From Acidimicrobiaceae bacterium (lineage in GTDB: Bacteria; Actinomycetota; Acidimicrobiia; Acidimicrobiales; Aldehydirespiratoraceae), in assembly GCA_009835735.1 (NCBI GenBank), contig VXWX01000109.1, forward strand, positions 1-49,376: a stretch of DNA of 49,376 bases, in the 5' to 3' direction. This document shows, one piece after another, positions 17,455-26,009 of this stretch. The first letter of the stretch is position 1; each line of letters starts with the position of its first letter. The notes below the pieces were generated by a model. It searched no databases, was not told where the DNA came from, and saw only the letters and a list, made by a program, of their open reading frames with translations. Position numbers and translations under genes: made by a program.

Positions 17455-18038
17455 ACGCCGCCGGCGCGGTTCGGGTGGTGGTGGCGGAGGACGAAGCCAT
17501 CATCCGGCTCGACCTGGTGGAGACGCTGCGAGAGCAGGGCTTCGATGTCGTGGCCGACACCGGTCGGGGCGACGAAGCCGTGAGACTGGTGGCCGAGCAC
17601 CGTCCCGATGTGGCCATCCTCGACGTGAAGATGCCCGGCCTCGACGGCATCGAGGTCGCCCAGCAGATCGCTCCCCAGCGCGGCACCGCGGTGGTGATCC
17701 TCACCGCGTTCAGCCAGCGTGACCTGGTGGAGCAGGCCCGCGAGGCCGGGGCCATGACCTACCTGATCAAGCCCTACCGGCGCGACGCCCTGGTTCCCGC
17801 CGTGGAACTTGCTTTGGCTCGCTACCGGGAGATGGAGGCGCTGGAGGGCCAGATCGGCGATCTCGAGGACCGCCTGGAGGTGCGCAAGATCGTGGACCGG
17901 GCCAAGGGACGGCTCCTCGACGATCACCAGATGAGCGAGCAGGATGCCTACGCCTTCCTCCAGCGCACTGCCATGTCGCAGCGCCGCACCATGCGGGACG
18001 TGGCCGGCGACGTGCTGGAGGGCCGGATCACCCCCTGA
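17451..18038 (+). CDS. pdtaR: ANTAR-domain response regulator (PdtaR-like)
   Basis: A 195-residue two-domain regulator. The receiver domain (about 8-125) has the acidic pocket EDE (13-15), the phosphorylation site Asp58 in VAILDVKMPG, Thr in ILTAF and Lys in YLIKPY. The C-terminal ANTAR RNA-binding domain (about 133-190) has RKIVDRAKGRLLDDHQMSEQDAYAFLQRTAMSQRRTMRDVA, shown here as the alignment of its usual motifs. Such proteins antiterminate transcription at paired hairpins once phosphorylated. The GTG start overlaps the previous stop. It lies 39 bases before polA, the same neighbourhood as Rv1626 (PdtaR) in Mycobacterium tuberculosis. The partner histidine kinase is not in the window. Confidence 0.88.
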   Translation: MNAAGAVRVVVAEDEAIIRLDLVETLREQGFDVVADTGRGDEAVRLVAEHRPDVAILDVKMPGLDGIEVAQQIAPQRGTAVVILTAFSQRDLVEQAREAGAMTYLIKPYRRDALVPAVELALARYREMEALEGQIGDLEDRLEVRKIVDRAKGRLLDDHQMSEQDAYAFLQRTAMSQRRTMRDVAGDVLEGRITP

Positions 18039-18064
18039 CCCTCCGACCAGCCTCTCGGGTGCCG

Positions 18065-18070
18065 TAGATT
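18065..18070 (+). promoter_or_regulatory. Candidate -10 element of polA (leaderless type)
   Basis: TAGATT with seven bases between it and the polA ATG, the spacing that puts the transcription start on the ATG itself. No Shine-Dalgarno is present. Confidence 0.5.
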
Positions 18071-18077
18071 TGCCGTC

Positions 18078-20795
18078 ATGGCCAAGGTGATGCTGATCGA
18101 CGGTAACTCGCTGGCCTACCGCGCCTTCTTCGCCCTGCCCACCGACATGGCCACCGCCTCGGGGCAGATCACCAACGCGGTGTTCGGATTCACCTCGATG
18201 CTCATCAACCTGTGGCGCGACCACGAGCCCGACCAGATCATCGTCGCCTTCGACCGGCCCGAGCCCACCTTCCGGCACGCCCAGGTCCCCACCTACAAGG
18301 GCACCCGCGACGCCGCCCCCGACATCCTGCGCCAGCAGATGGGCCTGGTGCGCGAGGTGCTGGACGCCTTGGCCTTGCCCATGGTGGACGCGGCCGGCTT
18401 CGAGGCGGACGACGTGATCGCCACCCTGGCCACCGCGGGCCGCGACCGGGGCGACGACGTGATCGTCGTGACCGGCGACCGCGACACCTACCAGCTGGTG
18501 GAGGACCCGCAGGTGAAGGTTCTCTACAACATGCGGGGGGTGTCGGACTACAAGCTGTATGACGAGGCCGGCATCCTGGAGCGCACCGGCGTCCGTCCCG
18601 CCGACTACGTGCAGTACGCGGCCCTGAGGGGCGACACCAGCGACAACCTGCCCGGAGTGCCCGGTGTGGGGGCAAAGACCGCAGCGAAGCTGGTCAACGA
18701 GAGGGGAGGGCTCGACGGGATCTTCGCCTCTCTGGACGAGATGACTCCCAAGCTGCGGGAGAACCTGACCGCCGCCGAGGCGCAGGTGCGCACCAATGCA
18801 GAGGTGATGCTGCTGGTGCGCGACGTGCCCCTCGACACCGGGCTCGACGAGTTGGCCCAGGGACAGGTCGACGCGGAGGCGGTGCGCAAACTGTTCGACT
18901 TCCTGGAGTTCAGAACGCTGCACAGTCGACTGGCCGATGTGCTGGGCGACGTGCTGGGCGCCGGCGCGCCGGATGACGAAGAGCTTGCGGCCAGGACCCT
19001 CGAGCCCGTGGTGGCGGTGCTGGGCACCGCCGCGCAGACGGTGGAGGCGCTGCGAGCCGCGGCCGCCCCTGAGGCCGCCGGGACCCGGTTGGCGCTGGCC
19101 ACCCCGGCCGGTGGCCTGGCTGCCGGTCTGGCCTGGGCGGTCGACCCGGACGCGGGCCGGGTGGCCTTCGTTCCCGGCGAGCTGCTGCACGACCCCGAGG
19201 TCTCCGAGGCGCTCGCCGGGCTTGTCGGGATCGGTGCGGGCAGCCCGTCCGGCTCCAGCGAGCGGCGCCGGCCTCTGGCCGCGCACGACGGCAAGGCCCT
19301 CATGCGCCCGTTGCTCGACCGCGGCGTGGAGATGCGCGACCCGCTGATCGACACGATGCTGGCCGCCTACCTGCTCGACCCCGCCGACGCTCGATACGAC
19401 CTGAGCGACGTGGCCGGCCGCTACGCGGGCCTCGACCCGCCTGCGCACGCCCCTCCCGAGGGGCGCCTGGACCTCGACGGGGACGCGGTCGAGCCCGCCG
19501 AGCAGGCCGGCTGGGCCGTCCTGGCCATCGACCGCCTGGTCGCGCCGCTTCGCGAGGCTCTGGCCGCGCAGGGCTTGGACCGCCTCAACGACGAGGTCGA
19601 GGTGCCACTGGTCCGGGTCCTGGCCCGGATGGAGCACATCGGGATAGGCGTCGACCGCTCGGTGCTGGAGACCATCCGCGACGAACTCGATACCGAGGCC
19701 GAGGATCTGCGCCGCGAGGTGTTGGCCGACGCCGGGCGCGACATCAACGTCAACTCGCCCAAGCAGCTCGCCGAGGTGCTCTTCGACGATCTCGGGCTCA
19801 CGCCCACCAAGCGGACCAAGACCGGGTTCTCGACCGACGCGCAGTCACTGGAGAAGCTGCGGGGCGAGCACCCCATCGTCGACCACCTGCTCGGCTACCG
19901 GGAGGTGGAGAAGCTGCGCTCCACCTACGGGGTCGGGCTGCTGGCCGAGGTCGGGGCGGACGAGCGCATCCGGGCCACCTTCAACCAGACCGTGGCCCGC
20001 ACCGGCCGCCTCAGCTCCGACGCGCCCAACCTCCACAACATCCCGGTGCGCTCAGAGCGGGGGCGGGTGTTCCGCACCGCCTTCGTGGCCCCGCCGGCGC
20101 ACAAGCTCCTGGTCGCCGACTACGACCAGATCGAGTTGCGCTGCATCGCCCACCTGGCCGAGGATCCGGGCCTGATCACGGCCTTCGAAGCGGGCGACGA
20201 CATCCACACCGCCACTGCGGCCCGGGTGTTCGACATCGCGGTGTCGGAGGTGGGGGTGGAGGAGAGGGCCACCGCCAAGATGGTGTCCTACGGGCTCGCC
20301 TACGGGATGGAGGCCTACGGCCTGGCCCAGCGCCTGAACATCCCGACCGGGGAGGCGGCCGAGATCCTCGACGCCTATTTCGAGGCCTTCCCGGCGGTGC
20401 GCCAGTACATGGACCAGACCGTGGCCGAGGCCCGCAGCAAGGGCTACACCGAGACCCTGTTCGGCCGGCGCCGGCAGATCCCCGAGCTGGCCAGTCCCAA
20501 CGTGCGACTGCGCCAGGCCGGGGAGCGCCAAGCCATGAACGCCGGGATCCAGGGACTGGCCGCCGACATCTTCAAGGTGGCGCTGGTCCGCCTCGACCGG
20601 GCCCTCGAGGACCGCGAACTGGCGTCGCGGATCGTGCTGCAGGTCCATGACGAGATCATCCTGGAATCGCCCGAGGCAGAAGTCGCTCCGGCAGCGGAGC
20701 TGACCCGGGAAGTGATGCGGGGAGCTTTCGAGCTGCGTGTGCCCCTGGAAGTCGACCTACAGGTGGCCGCCACCTGGGCCGGAGCGAAGGGATAG
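18078..20795 (+). CDS. polA: DNA polymerase I
   Basis: A 905-residue family A polymerase for Okazaki-fragment maturation and repair synthesis. The N-terminal 5'-3' exonuclease domain (about 1-290) starts LIDGNSLAYRAFFALP and holds ADDVIATLA and VTGDRDTYQLV. The middle proofreading-like domain (about 300-480) is degenerate and lacks the DxE metal-binding motif, so 3'-5' exonuclease is probably absent, as in mycobacteria. The polymerase domain has motif A DYDQIELR (Asp681), motif B ATAKMVSYGLAYGM with Tyr738 in place of the Phe762 of E. coli, and motif C VHDE (856-859). It is followed by rpsA and coaE in conserved order. Confidence 0.97.
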   Translation: MAKVMLIDGNSLAYRAFFALPTDMATASGQITNAVFGFTSMLINLWRDHEPDQIIVAFDRPEPTFRHAQVPTYKGTRDAAPDILRQQMGLVREVLDALALPMVDAAGFEADDVIATLATAGRDRGDDVIVVTGDRDTYQLVEDPQVKVLYNMRGVSDYKLYDEAGILERTGVRPADYVQYAALRGDTSDNLPGVPGVGAKTAAKLVNERGGLDGIFASLDEMTPKLRENLTAAEAQVRTNAEVMLLVRDVPLDTGLDELAQGQVDAEAVRKLFDFLEFRTLHSRLADVLGDVLGAGAPDDEELAARTLEPVVAVLGTAAQTVEALRAAAAPEAAGTRLALATPAGGLAAGLAWAVDPDAGRVAFVPGELLHDPEVSEALAGLVGIGAGSPSGSSERRRPLAAHDGKALMRPLLDRGVEMRDPLIDTMLAAYLLDPADARYDLSDVAGRYAGLDPPAHAPPEGRLDLDGDAVEPAEQAGWAVLAIDRLVAPLREALAAQGLDRLNDEVEVPLVRVLARMEHIGIGVDRSVLETIRDELDTEAEDLRREVLADAGRDINVNSPKQLAEVLFDDLGLTPTKRTKTGFSTDAQSLEKLRGEHPIVDHLLGYREVEKLRSTYGVGLLAEVGADERIRATFNQTVARTGRLSSDAPNLHNIPVRSERGRVFRTAFVAPPAHKLLVADYDQIELRCIAHLAEDPGLITAFEAGDDIHTATAARVFDIAVSEVGVEERATAKMVSYGLAYGMEAYGLAQRLNIPTGEAAEILDAYFEAFPAVRQYMDQTVAEARSKGYTETLFGRRRQIPELASPNVRLRQAGERQAMNAGIQGLAADIFKVALVRLDRALEDRELASRIVLQVHDEIILESPEAEVAPAAELTREVMRGAFELRVPLEVDLQVAATWAGAKG

Positions 20796-20880
20796 CCGGC
20801 AGGGTCCGGACCAACTCGGGTGCTGGGCCGGTAGCCTCACCGGGTCCATTGACCCCTACCCACCAGCCCGGAAAGACACC

Positions 20881-22311
20881 GTGACCGACACCGCCACCGC
20901 CGTCCTCGATCCCCCTGCGCCCAGCGAGATGGGCACGTTCGCAGAGGACGGTTCATACATCCCACGCCAGATCGTCGAGGACGACCTCGGCGACATCAGC
21001 CTCGACGACGCCTACGCCTCCACCATGGTGGTCGTCGAGGACGGCCAGATCGTCGAGGGCACGGTCGTCCGGATCGACAAGGAAGAGGTCCTGCTCGACA
21101 TCGGCTACAAGTCCGAGGGCGTCATCCCGGCCCGCGAGCTGAGCATCCGCCACGATGTCGACCCCGGCGAGGTAGTCGACATGGGCGAGGTGATCGAGGC
21201 CCTGGTCATCACCCGCGAGGACAAGGAGGGCCGGCTGATCCTGTCCAAGAAGCGGGCCCAGTACGAGCGGGCCTGGGGACGGATCGAGGAGCAGCGCGAG
21301 GCCAACGAGGCCGTCAAGGGAATGGTCATCGAGGTGGTCAAGGGCGGGCTGATCGTCGACATCGGCCTGAGGGGCTTCCTGCCCGCGTCGCTGGTGGAGC
21401 TGCGCCGGGTGCGCGACCTCCAGCCCTATGTGGGCCGTGAGCTCGACGCCAAGATCATCGAACTCGACAAGAACCGCAACAACGTTGTGCTGAGCCGCCG
21501 GGCGTGGCTGGAGGAGACCCAGCGCGAGCAGCGCGAGGCTTTCCTCGACAACCTCAGGCCGGGCGAGATCCGCAGCGGCGTGGTGTCGTCGGTCGTGAAC
21601 TTCGGCGCGTTCGTCGACCTCGGCGGCATGGACGGCCTGGTGCACGTGTCGGAGCTGTCCTGGAAGCATGTCGACCACCCCAGCGCGGTGGTGTCGGCCG
21701 GCGACCGCATCGACGTGCAGGTGCTCGAGGTCGACCTGGACCGGGAGCGCATCAGCCTGTCTCTCAAGGCCACCCAGCAGGATCCGTGGCAGGAGTTCGC
21801 GGCCAGCCACAGGGTGGGGGAGCTGGTGTACGGGCGCATCACCAAGCTGGTGCCGTTCGGGTCGTTCGTGCAGGTCGGCGACGGCATCGAGGGCCTGGTG
21901 CACATCTCGGAGATGTCCGCGCACCATGTGGAGCTGCCCGAGCAGGTCGTGACCCCCGGCGAGGAGCTGTGGGTGAAGATCATCGACCTCGACCTTCAGC
22001 GCCGCCGCATAAGCCTGTCGATCAAGCAGGCCGCCGAGGGCGGCGTGGTCGCGGCCGAGTACCAGGAGCATTTCGGCGACCACGCCTACGACGAAGAGGG
22101 CAACTACATCGGCGGCGGAGGGTCCGAAGGCCAGCAGGCCTGGGAGGACTACTTCTCCAGTAAGGCCAGCGTCGAGTACAGCGGCGCCGACGACGAGGCC
22201 GCGGACGACGAGGCTTCGGCCGATGATGGGGACGAGAGTGCCGAAGCCGCGGACGACGAGACAGTCGACATCGAGGCCGTCGACGCCGAAGCCGCGGACG
22301 ACGAGACCTGA
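20881..22311 (+). CDS. rpsA: 30S ribosomal protein S1
   Basis: A 476-residue RNA-binding ribosomal protein with four S1 (OB-fold) domains at roughly residues 53-122, 140-205, 225-295 and 310-382; the last two carry NFGAFVDLGGMDGLVH and PFGSFVQVGDGIEGLVH. The C-terminal tail from about 430 is strikingly acidic and Ala-rich (runs such as ADDEAADDEASADD), typical of actinobacterial S1 and probably disordered. The GTG at 20881 is chosen as start; the ATG at 20929 is an alternative. A TAGCCT at 20832-20837 could be its -10, giving a leader of about 40 bases. Its TGA stop is in the same frame as coaE. Confidence 0.94.
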   Translation: MTDTATAVLDPPAPSEMGTFAEDGSYIPRQIVEDDLGDISLDDAYASTMVVVEDGQIVEGTVVRIDKEEVLLDIGYKSEGVIPARELSIRHDVDPGEVVDMGEVIEALVITREDKEGRLILSKKRAQYERAWGRIEEQREANEAVKGMVIEVVKGGLIVDIGLRGFLPASLVELRRVRDLQPYVGRELDAKIIELDKNRNNVVLSRRAWLEETQREQREAFLDNLRPGEIRSGVVSSVVNFGAFVDLGGMDGLVHVSELSWKHVDHPSAVVSAGDRIDVQVLEVDLDRERISLSLKATQQDPWQEFAASHRVGELVYGRITKLVPFGSFVQVGDGIEGLVHISEMSAHHVELPEQVVTPGEELWVKIIDLDLQRRRISLSIKQAAEGGVVAAEYQEHFGDHAYDEEGNYIGGGGSEGQQAWEDYFSSKASVEYSGADDEAADDEASADDGDESAEAADDETVDIEAVDAEAADDET

Positions 22312-22314
22312 GCG

Positions 22315-22935
22315 CTGCCTGAGATCGCACTGACAGGGGGGATCGGCGCCGGCAAGTCGACGGTGGGCGCCGGACTGGTCGAGCGGGGCGCGATCCTCAT
22401 CGACGCCGACCAGATAGTCAGGGACCTCCAGCAGCCGGGCCAGCCCGTCTTCGAGGCCATCGTGAAGCGGTGGGGTCCCGTTGTGGTCGCAGCCGGCGGC
22501 ACCCTGGACCGGGCCGCGGTGGCTGCAGTGGTGTTCAAGGACTCCGGCGAGCTGGACGCTCTCAACGCCATCGTCCATCCGGCGGTGGGCGCCGAGATGG
22601 TCAAGCGCAGGGCCGCGGCCGCCGAGCAGTCGCCCGGTTCCGTAGTGGTGCTCGACATCCCGCTGCTGGTGCGCCCCGACGGCCAGCCCATCGCCGAGCG
22701 CTACCGCGACCTTTCGGGCATCGTGGTGGTGGACGCCGACCCCGAGATTGCCGTGCAGCGCCTCGTGGCTCAGCGGGGACTCTCCGAGGAGGACGCCAGG
22801 GCCCGCATCGCCAGCCAGGCCGACCGCGAGTCGCGCCTGGAGGTGGCCGACTTCGTGATCAACAACGACGGAACCGTCGAAGAACTGGAGCCCCAGATAG
22901 ACGCCTGCTACCGCTGGGCCTCCGCCCTGGCCTGA
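22315..22935 (+). CDS. coaE: Dephospho-CoA kinase with non-standard start codon
   Basis: About 206 residues; catalyses the last step of coenzyme A synthesis. The Walker A loop LTGGIGAGKST begins only about six codons after the rpsA stop. DADQIVRDL, VLDIPLLVRPDG and the lid-region arginines follow the family pattern. Between the in-frame rpsA TGA at 22309 and the P-loop there is no ATG, GTG or TTG. The codons available are GCG, CTG (22315), CCT, GAG, ATC, GCA and CTG. CTG at 22315 gives the expected N-terminus; the GTG at 22363 would remove the P-loop. Possibilities are a CTG start coupled to rpsA termination, TGA read-through, or a sequence error. It ends one base from the convergent kinase gene. 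Confidence 0.85.
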   Translation: MPEIALTGGIGAGKSTVGAGLVERGAILIDADQIVRDLQQPGQPVFEAIVKRWGPVVVAAGGTLDRAAVAAVVFKDSGELDALNAIVHPAVGAEMVKRRAAAAEQSPGSVVVLDIPLLVRPDGQPIAERYRDLSGIVVVDADPEIAVQRLVAQRGLSEEDARARIASQADRESRLEVADFVINNDGTVEELEPQIDACYRWASALA

Positions 22936-22936
22936 C

Positions 22937-23926
22937 TCAACCCAAGCCCGGTCCCGGATAGACCAGTTCGCCCCACTCCTCGGGGCCGGCCGCCAGCATC
23001 GCGTTGATCGCCGAAGCATCAGGCAGAGGTGCCACGTCCAATTCGGACGTCATCGCGCTCATAGCCACCACATGGCCCAGCCGCTGGCAGCGCTGCAGGT
23101 TCTCGGGATGGGACAGAAAGCTGCACAGGAACCCGGCCGCGAAGGCGTCACCGGCGCCTCGGGGACCCACGATCGGTCCGCGCAGGGCGGGCTCGAAGTG
23201 CGTACCGTCCGAGGTGAACGTGTGCACGCCGACGGCGCCGTCCTTGACCACGACGATTCTCGGCCGGGGCAGAGCGGACCGCACCTGCGACGGCTCCGAG
23301 AACCCCCAGACCGCAGCGGCCTCGTCCAACCCGACGAAGACGATGTCGGCCAGGTTGGCCGCCTCCAGGAACAGCTCGCCCGGGGGCCCGTCCGGCCATA
23401 GTGCGGGGCGCCAGTTGAGATCGAACGACCGCACGGCACCGGCCGGCTCCGACAGCAGCGCCATGACCAGATCCCGGCATCCGTTCGACAGGGCCAGCGT
23501 GATCCCGGTGAGGTGGACGGCCCTGGCGTCGAGGCACGCGTCGACCGGAACGGTCTCCGGGGACATCAGCGAGGCAGCCGACCCCTTCCGGTAGTAGGAG
23601 ACCCGCTGGCCCCGCTCGGGCGAGTCCCGCAGCATCAAGCCGGTGGGAGCGTCCTCGCACAGATCGACGAGCGACGTGTCGACCCCGCCGGCCGCGACGA
23701 AGTCCAGCACCAGTGAGCCGGCCATACCCGTGTCGAGGCGGCTCACCCAGGCGCTGCCGAGCCCCAGTGCGGCGCAGTAGAGGGCCACGTTCGACTCGGC
23801 CCCGCAGACGTCCCAGGCGAAGGCGTCGGCCGCCGTGCCAGGATCGCGATAAAGCGTCAGCATCGACTCGCCTACGGCGACGACGTCGAAGCGGGGGACC
23901 GGTGGCGTCGAACCGGTCAAGGTCAC
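22937..23926 (-). CDS. PfkB-family carbohydrate kinase, probably 2-keto-3-deoxy sugar acid kinase
   Basis: A 329-residue ribokinase-fold kinase. It has the N-terminal VVAVGESMLTL, the substrate-side GGxE-like CGAESNVALYCAALG and the C-terminal signature GPRGAGDAFAAGF with catalytic Asp260. Among PfkB kinases the N-terminal wording and the SFDLNWRPALW segment are closest in my memory to 2-keto-3-deoxygluconate kinases (KdgK). Co-localisation with a sugar-acid dehydratase and a GntR regulator supports a 2-keto-3-deoxy-gluconate or -galactonate substrate, which remains an inference. It lies 12 bases after the regulator on the same strand and is probably co-transcribed with it. Confidence 0.72.
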   Translation of the reverse strand: MTLTGSTPPVPRFDVVAVGESMLTLYRDPGTAADAFAWDVCGAESNVALYCAALGLGSAWVSRLDTGMAGSLVLDFVAAGGVDTSLVDLCEDAPTGLMLRDSPERGQRVSYYRKGSAASLMSPETVPVDACLDARAVHLTGITLALSNGCRDLVMALLSEPAGAVRSFDLNWRPALWPDGPPGELFLEAANLADIVFVGLDEAAAVWGFSEPSQVRSALPRPRIVVVKDGAVGVHTFTSDGTHFEPALRGPIVGPRGAGDAFAAGFLCSFLSHPENLQRCQRLGHVVAMSAMTSELDVAPLPDASAINAMLAAGPEEWGELVYPGPGLG

Positions 23927-23938
23927 CGGCCGCCCCGC

Positions 23939-24700
23939 CTACCGGTCAGGATCGGGATCCGCGGTGCTGTCCGGGCTGCCGTCTCCGTCCAGCGGTTGAA
24001 GCAGCCGCAGCAGGTGGCTGGTGGAGACCTCGATCAGCTCCGTCATGGCCCGAGCGGCCTCGGCCTCGTCCCGATCCTGGATCGCCCGGGCCACCCGGGC
24101 GTGGTGCTCGATGGTGGTGGCCGGGCCTCCGGGCACCTGGACGGTCACCCGGCGGCTGCCCTCCAGCGCCACCCTGATGGTCTCGGCCATCTGAGCCAGC
24201 ACCGGGTTGGCGGCGGCGCGGAACACCGCGTCGTGGAAGGCCAGGTCGACCTCGATGTAGCGGTTGAAGTCGCTGACCGACGCCGCCATGGCGTCGTACA
24301 GGGCCAAGAGCTCCATGGCCGCTTCGTCGTTCCTCCGGCGGGCGGCCAGCCGGGCCGCTTGGGGCTCGATCACCAGGCGCACCTCGGCGACGTGGCTGAG
24401 TGTCGTCGGTGCCGACCGCGCCGCGATGCTCCAGCGAAGAACATCTGGGTCGAGCAGGTTCCACGACCGGTGGTCGGCCACCACGGTGCCCGCTTTCGGG
24501 CGGGACTCGATCAGCCCCTTGTCACGCAGGAGCCCAAGAGCCTCCCGAACAACGGTGCGCGAGACGCCCAACTCTGCCGACAGGTCCTCCTGGTTGGCGA
24601 ACCGGTGCCCGGGCGGGTAGGTGCTGTCAATAATCCGGTAGCCGATGCTCTCGACCGTGCGCTGGCGCAGACCGGTACCCGTGCGGGCGTCAAAGTCCAT
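23939..24700 (-). CDS. GntR/FadR-family transcriptional regulator
   Basis: About 253 residues: an N-terminal winged helix (LRQRTVESIGYRIIDSTYPPG ... LSAELGVSRTVVREALGLLRDKGLIESRPKAGT, quoted as its two motif parts) and a C-terminal FCD effector domain. The latter has metal-ligand positions visible as DLAFHDAVFRAAANP and EHHARVARAIQDRD. FCD regulators of this subgroup usually sense sugar acids or organic acids, matching the neighbouring dehydratase and kinase. Two starts are possible: ATG 24700, seven bases after TAGGCT (leaderless), or ATG 24730, ten codons longer with a weak AGGA. An AT-rich palindromic operator candidate lies in the divergent promoter region. Confidence 0.88.
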   Translation of the reverse strand: MDFDARTGTGLRQRTVESIGYRIIDSTYPPGHRFANQEDLSAELGVSRTVVREALGLLRDKGLIESRPKAGTVVADHRSWNLLDPDVLRWSIAARSAPTTLSHVAEVRLVIEPQAARLAARRRNDEAAMELLALYDAMAASVSDFNRYIEVDLAFHDAVFRAAANPVLAQMAETIRVALEGSRRVTVQVPGGPATTIEHHARVARAIQDRDEAEAARAMTELIEVSTSHLLRLLQPLDGDGSPDSTADPDPDR

Positions 24701-24707
24701 CCTGGCA

Positions 24708-24713
24708 AGCCTA
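24708..24713 (-). promoter_or_regulatory. Candidate -10 element of the GntR gene (leaderless type)
   Basis: TAGGCT on the minus strand, seven bases before the ATG at 24700. If instead the ATG at 24730 is used, this hexamer is coding. Confidence 0.35.
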
Positions 24714-24724
24714 GTAGGGTGCTC

Positions 24725-24754
24725 TTGCATCGTTTACTAGTCCTATGATATTAT
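24725..24754 (+). promoter_or_regulatory. Candidate promoter of the dehydratase-transporter operon
   Basis: TTGCAT (24725-24730) and TATTAT (24749-24754) separated by 18 bases, in a conspicuously AT-rich stretch. The -10 lies inside the palindromic operator candidate, so a bound repressor would block it. Confidence 0.45.
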
Positions 24755-24770
24755 TAATAGAACGATAGGA
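24741..24770. promoter_or_regulatory. Candidate operator of the GntR regulator (inverted repeat)
   Basis: The arms TCCTATGATA (24741-24750) and AACGATAGGA (24761-24770) form an imperfect palindrome (TCCTAT/ATAGGA perfect, then one mismatch) around an AT-rich centre, midway between the divergent regulator and dehydratase genes. No second copy was seen elsewhere in the window. Confidence 0.5.
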
Positions 24771-24788
24771 TCCTACTCGCACCTCCTC

Positions 24789-25949
24789 ATGAAGATCACC
24801 GGCATAACGCCCCATGTCGTCGGCAACAGTTGGAAGGACTGGCTCCTGGTCCGCGTCGACACCGACGACGGAATCCACGGCGTAGGCGAAGGAACCGTCA
24901 ACGTGTTCGCCCGCACCGTCGAGGCGGCCATCCTTGAGCTCGAGGAGCGGATCGCCGGCCACGACCCCTTCGACATCGAGGCACTGCTGCTCGCCATGCA
25001 GCGAGACGTCTACACCGACGGCGGGCAAGTCCACGGAGCGGCGGTCGCCGCGGTAGAGATCGCCTGCTGGGACATCATGGGCAAGGCGCTGGACCTGCCG
25101 GTTCACAAGCTGCTCGGAGGACGGCTCCGCGACCGGGTCCGGGCTTACGCCAATGGCTGGTACACCGTGGACCGCACCCCCGAGGCGTTCGCCGAAGCCG
25201 CCCGCGGGGTGCTCAACCTGGGCTTCACGGCCATGAAGTTCGATCCGTTCGGAGCGGCCTGGATGGCCCAGAGCGGCCACGACGAGGACCTGTCGATCTC
25301 CCTGGTCGAGGCGGTCCGCGAGGAGGCCGGCCCCGAGGTCGATCTGATGATCGAAGCCCACGGCCGCTTCGGGCTGTCCTCGGCACTGCGCATCGCCGGG
25401 CGGCTCGCCCCCTTCCGCCCGGCGTGGTTCGAGGAGCCCGTCTCCCACCACAACATCGGTGTGCTGACGAGCGTCGCCCGGCAGTCGCCGGTCCCGGTGG
25501 CCACCGGCGAGTCGTTCTCGAGCATCCAACAGTTCGCCGAACTGCTCACAGGAGGGGCCGTGGGCATCGTGCAGCCCGAGCCGGTCCACCTGGGCGGCAT
25601 CTGGCGCACCCGGCAGGTCGCGGCCCTGGCCGAGGCGAGCCACGCCGTGGTAGCGCCCCACAACGCACAAGGCCCGATCTGCTCGGCGGTAAGCGCCCAG
25701 CTCGGAGCATGCGTGCCGAACTTCTACGTCCAGGAATCCTTCGACGTCTTCAACGAGGGTTGGACGCGCGACCTAGTCCATCCGCCCATCAACGTGGTCG
25801 ACGGCCACGTCGAGGTGCCGGAGGGGCCCGGACTGGGAGTCGAGATCGACTGGGACGGTGTCGAGAGGCACTCCAGCCGCCGGCCGCACTCACTGGAGCT
25901 GTTCGCCGAGGGCTGGGAGCAGCGCGGCCTGACCCAGGATCCGAACTGA
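24789..25949 (+). CDS. Enolase-superfamily sugar-acid dehydratase (mandelate racemase/MLE family)
   Basis: A 386-residue TIM-barrel enzyme with the mandelate-racemase N-terminal cap. Barrel motifs are KFDPFG (with the lysine at the position of the MR K-x-K motif), the metal-ligand segment DLMIEAHGRF (Asp185, Glu189, His191), WFEEP (Glu215/216), TGES (Glu241) and APHNAQGP with His291 as a likely acid/base. The combination resembles galactonate, gluconate or related sugar-acid dehydratases that make 2-keto-3-deoxy acids. With alpha- and beta-galactosidases in the same locus, galactonate is a plausible substrate, but this is inferred from context. It heads the plus-strand operon and has no clear Shine-Dalgarno. 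Confidence 0.8.
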   Translation: MKITGITPHVVGNSWKDWLLVRVDTDDGIHGVGEGTVNVFARTVEAAILELEERIAGHDPFDIEALLLAMQRDVYTDGGQVHGAAVAAVEIACWDIMGKALDLPVHKLLGGRLRDRVRAYANGWYTVDRTPEAFAEAARGVLNLGFTAMKFDPFGAAWMAQSGHDEDLSISLVEAVREEAGPEVDLMIEAHGRFGLSSALRIAGRLAPFRPAWFEEPVSHHNIGVLTSVARQSPVPVATGESFSSIQQFAELLTGGAVGIVQPEPVHLGGIWRTRQVAALAEASHAVVAPHNAQGPICSAVSAQLGACVPNFYVQESFDVFNEGWTRDLVHPPINVVDGHVEVPEGPGLGVEIDWDGVERHSSRRPHSLELFAEGWEQRGLTQDPN

Positions 25950-25954
25950 CCACC

Positions 25955-25985
25955 ATCCAACCAACCAAGCAAACCAACCAACCAG
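25955..25985 (+). repeat. CCAA-rich tandem tract in the leader of the binding-protein gene
   Basis: The gap between the dehydratase stop and the binding-protein ATG contains repeated CCAAC/CCAA units with almost no G. The RNA would be unstructured, which should keep the strong AGGAGGG ribosome binding site at about 26000 open. Confidence 0.6.
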
Positions 25986-26009
25986 AAACCCGAACCCTAG
26001 GAGGGAACC

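Noticed and set aside
22315-22935. coaE starting at the GTG at 22363
   Set aside because: That start would delete the Walker A motif, which is encoded just upstream in the same frame.
25955-25985. CCAA repeats as a CRISPR-like or mobile repeat
   Set aside because: The units are 4-5 bases without spacers and lie in a short leader; better explained as an unstructured ribosome-access region.
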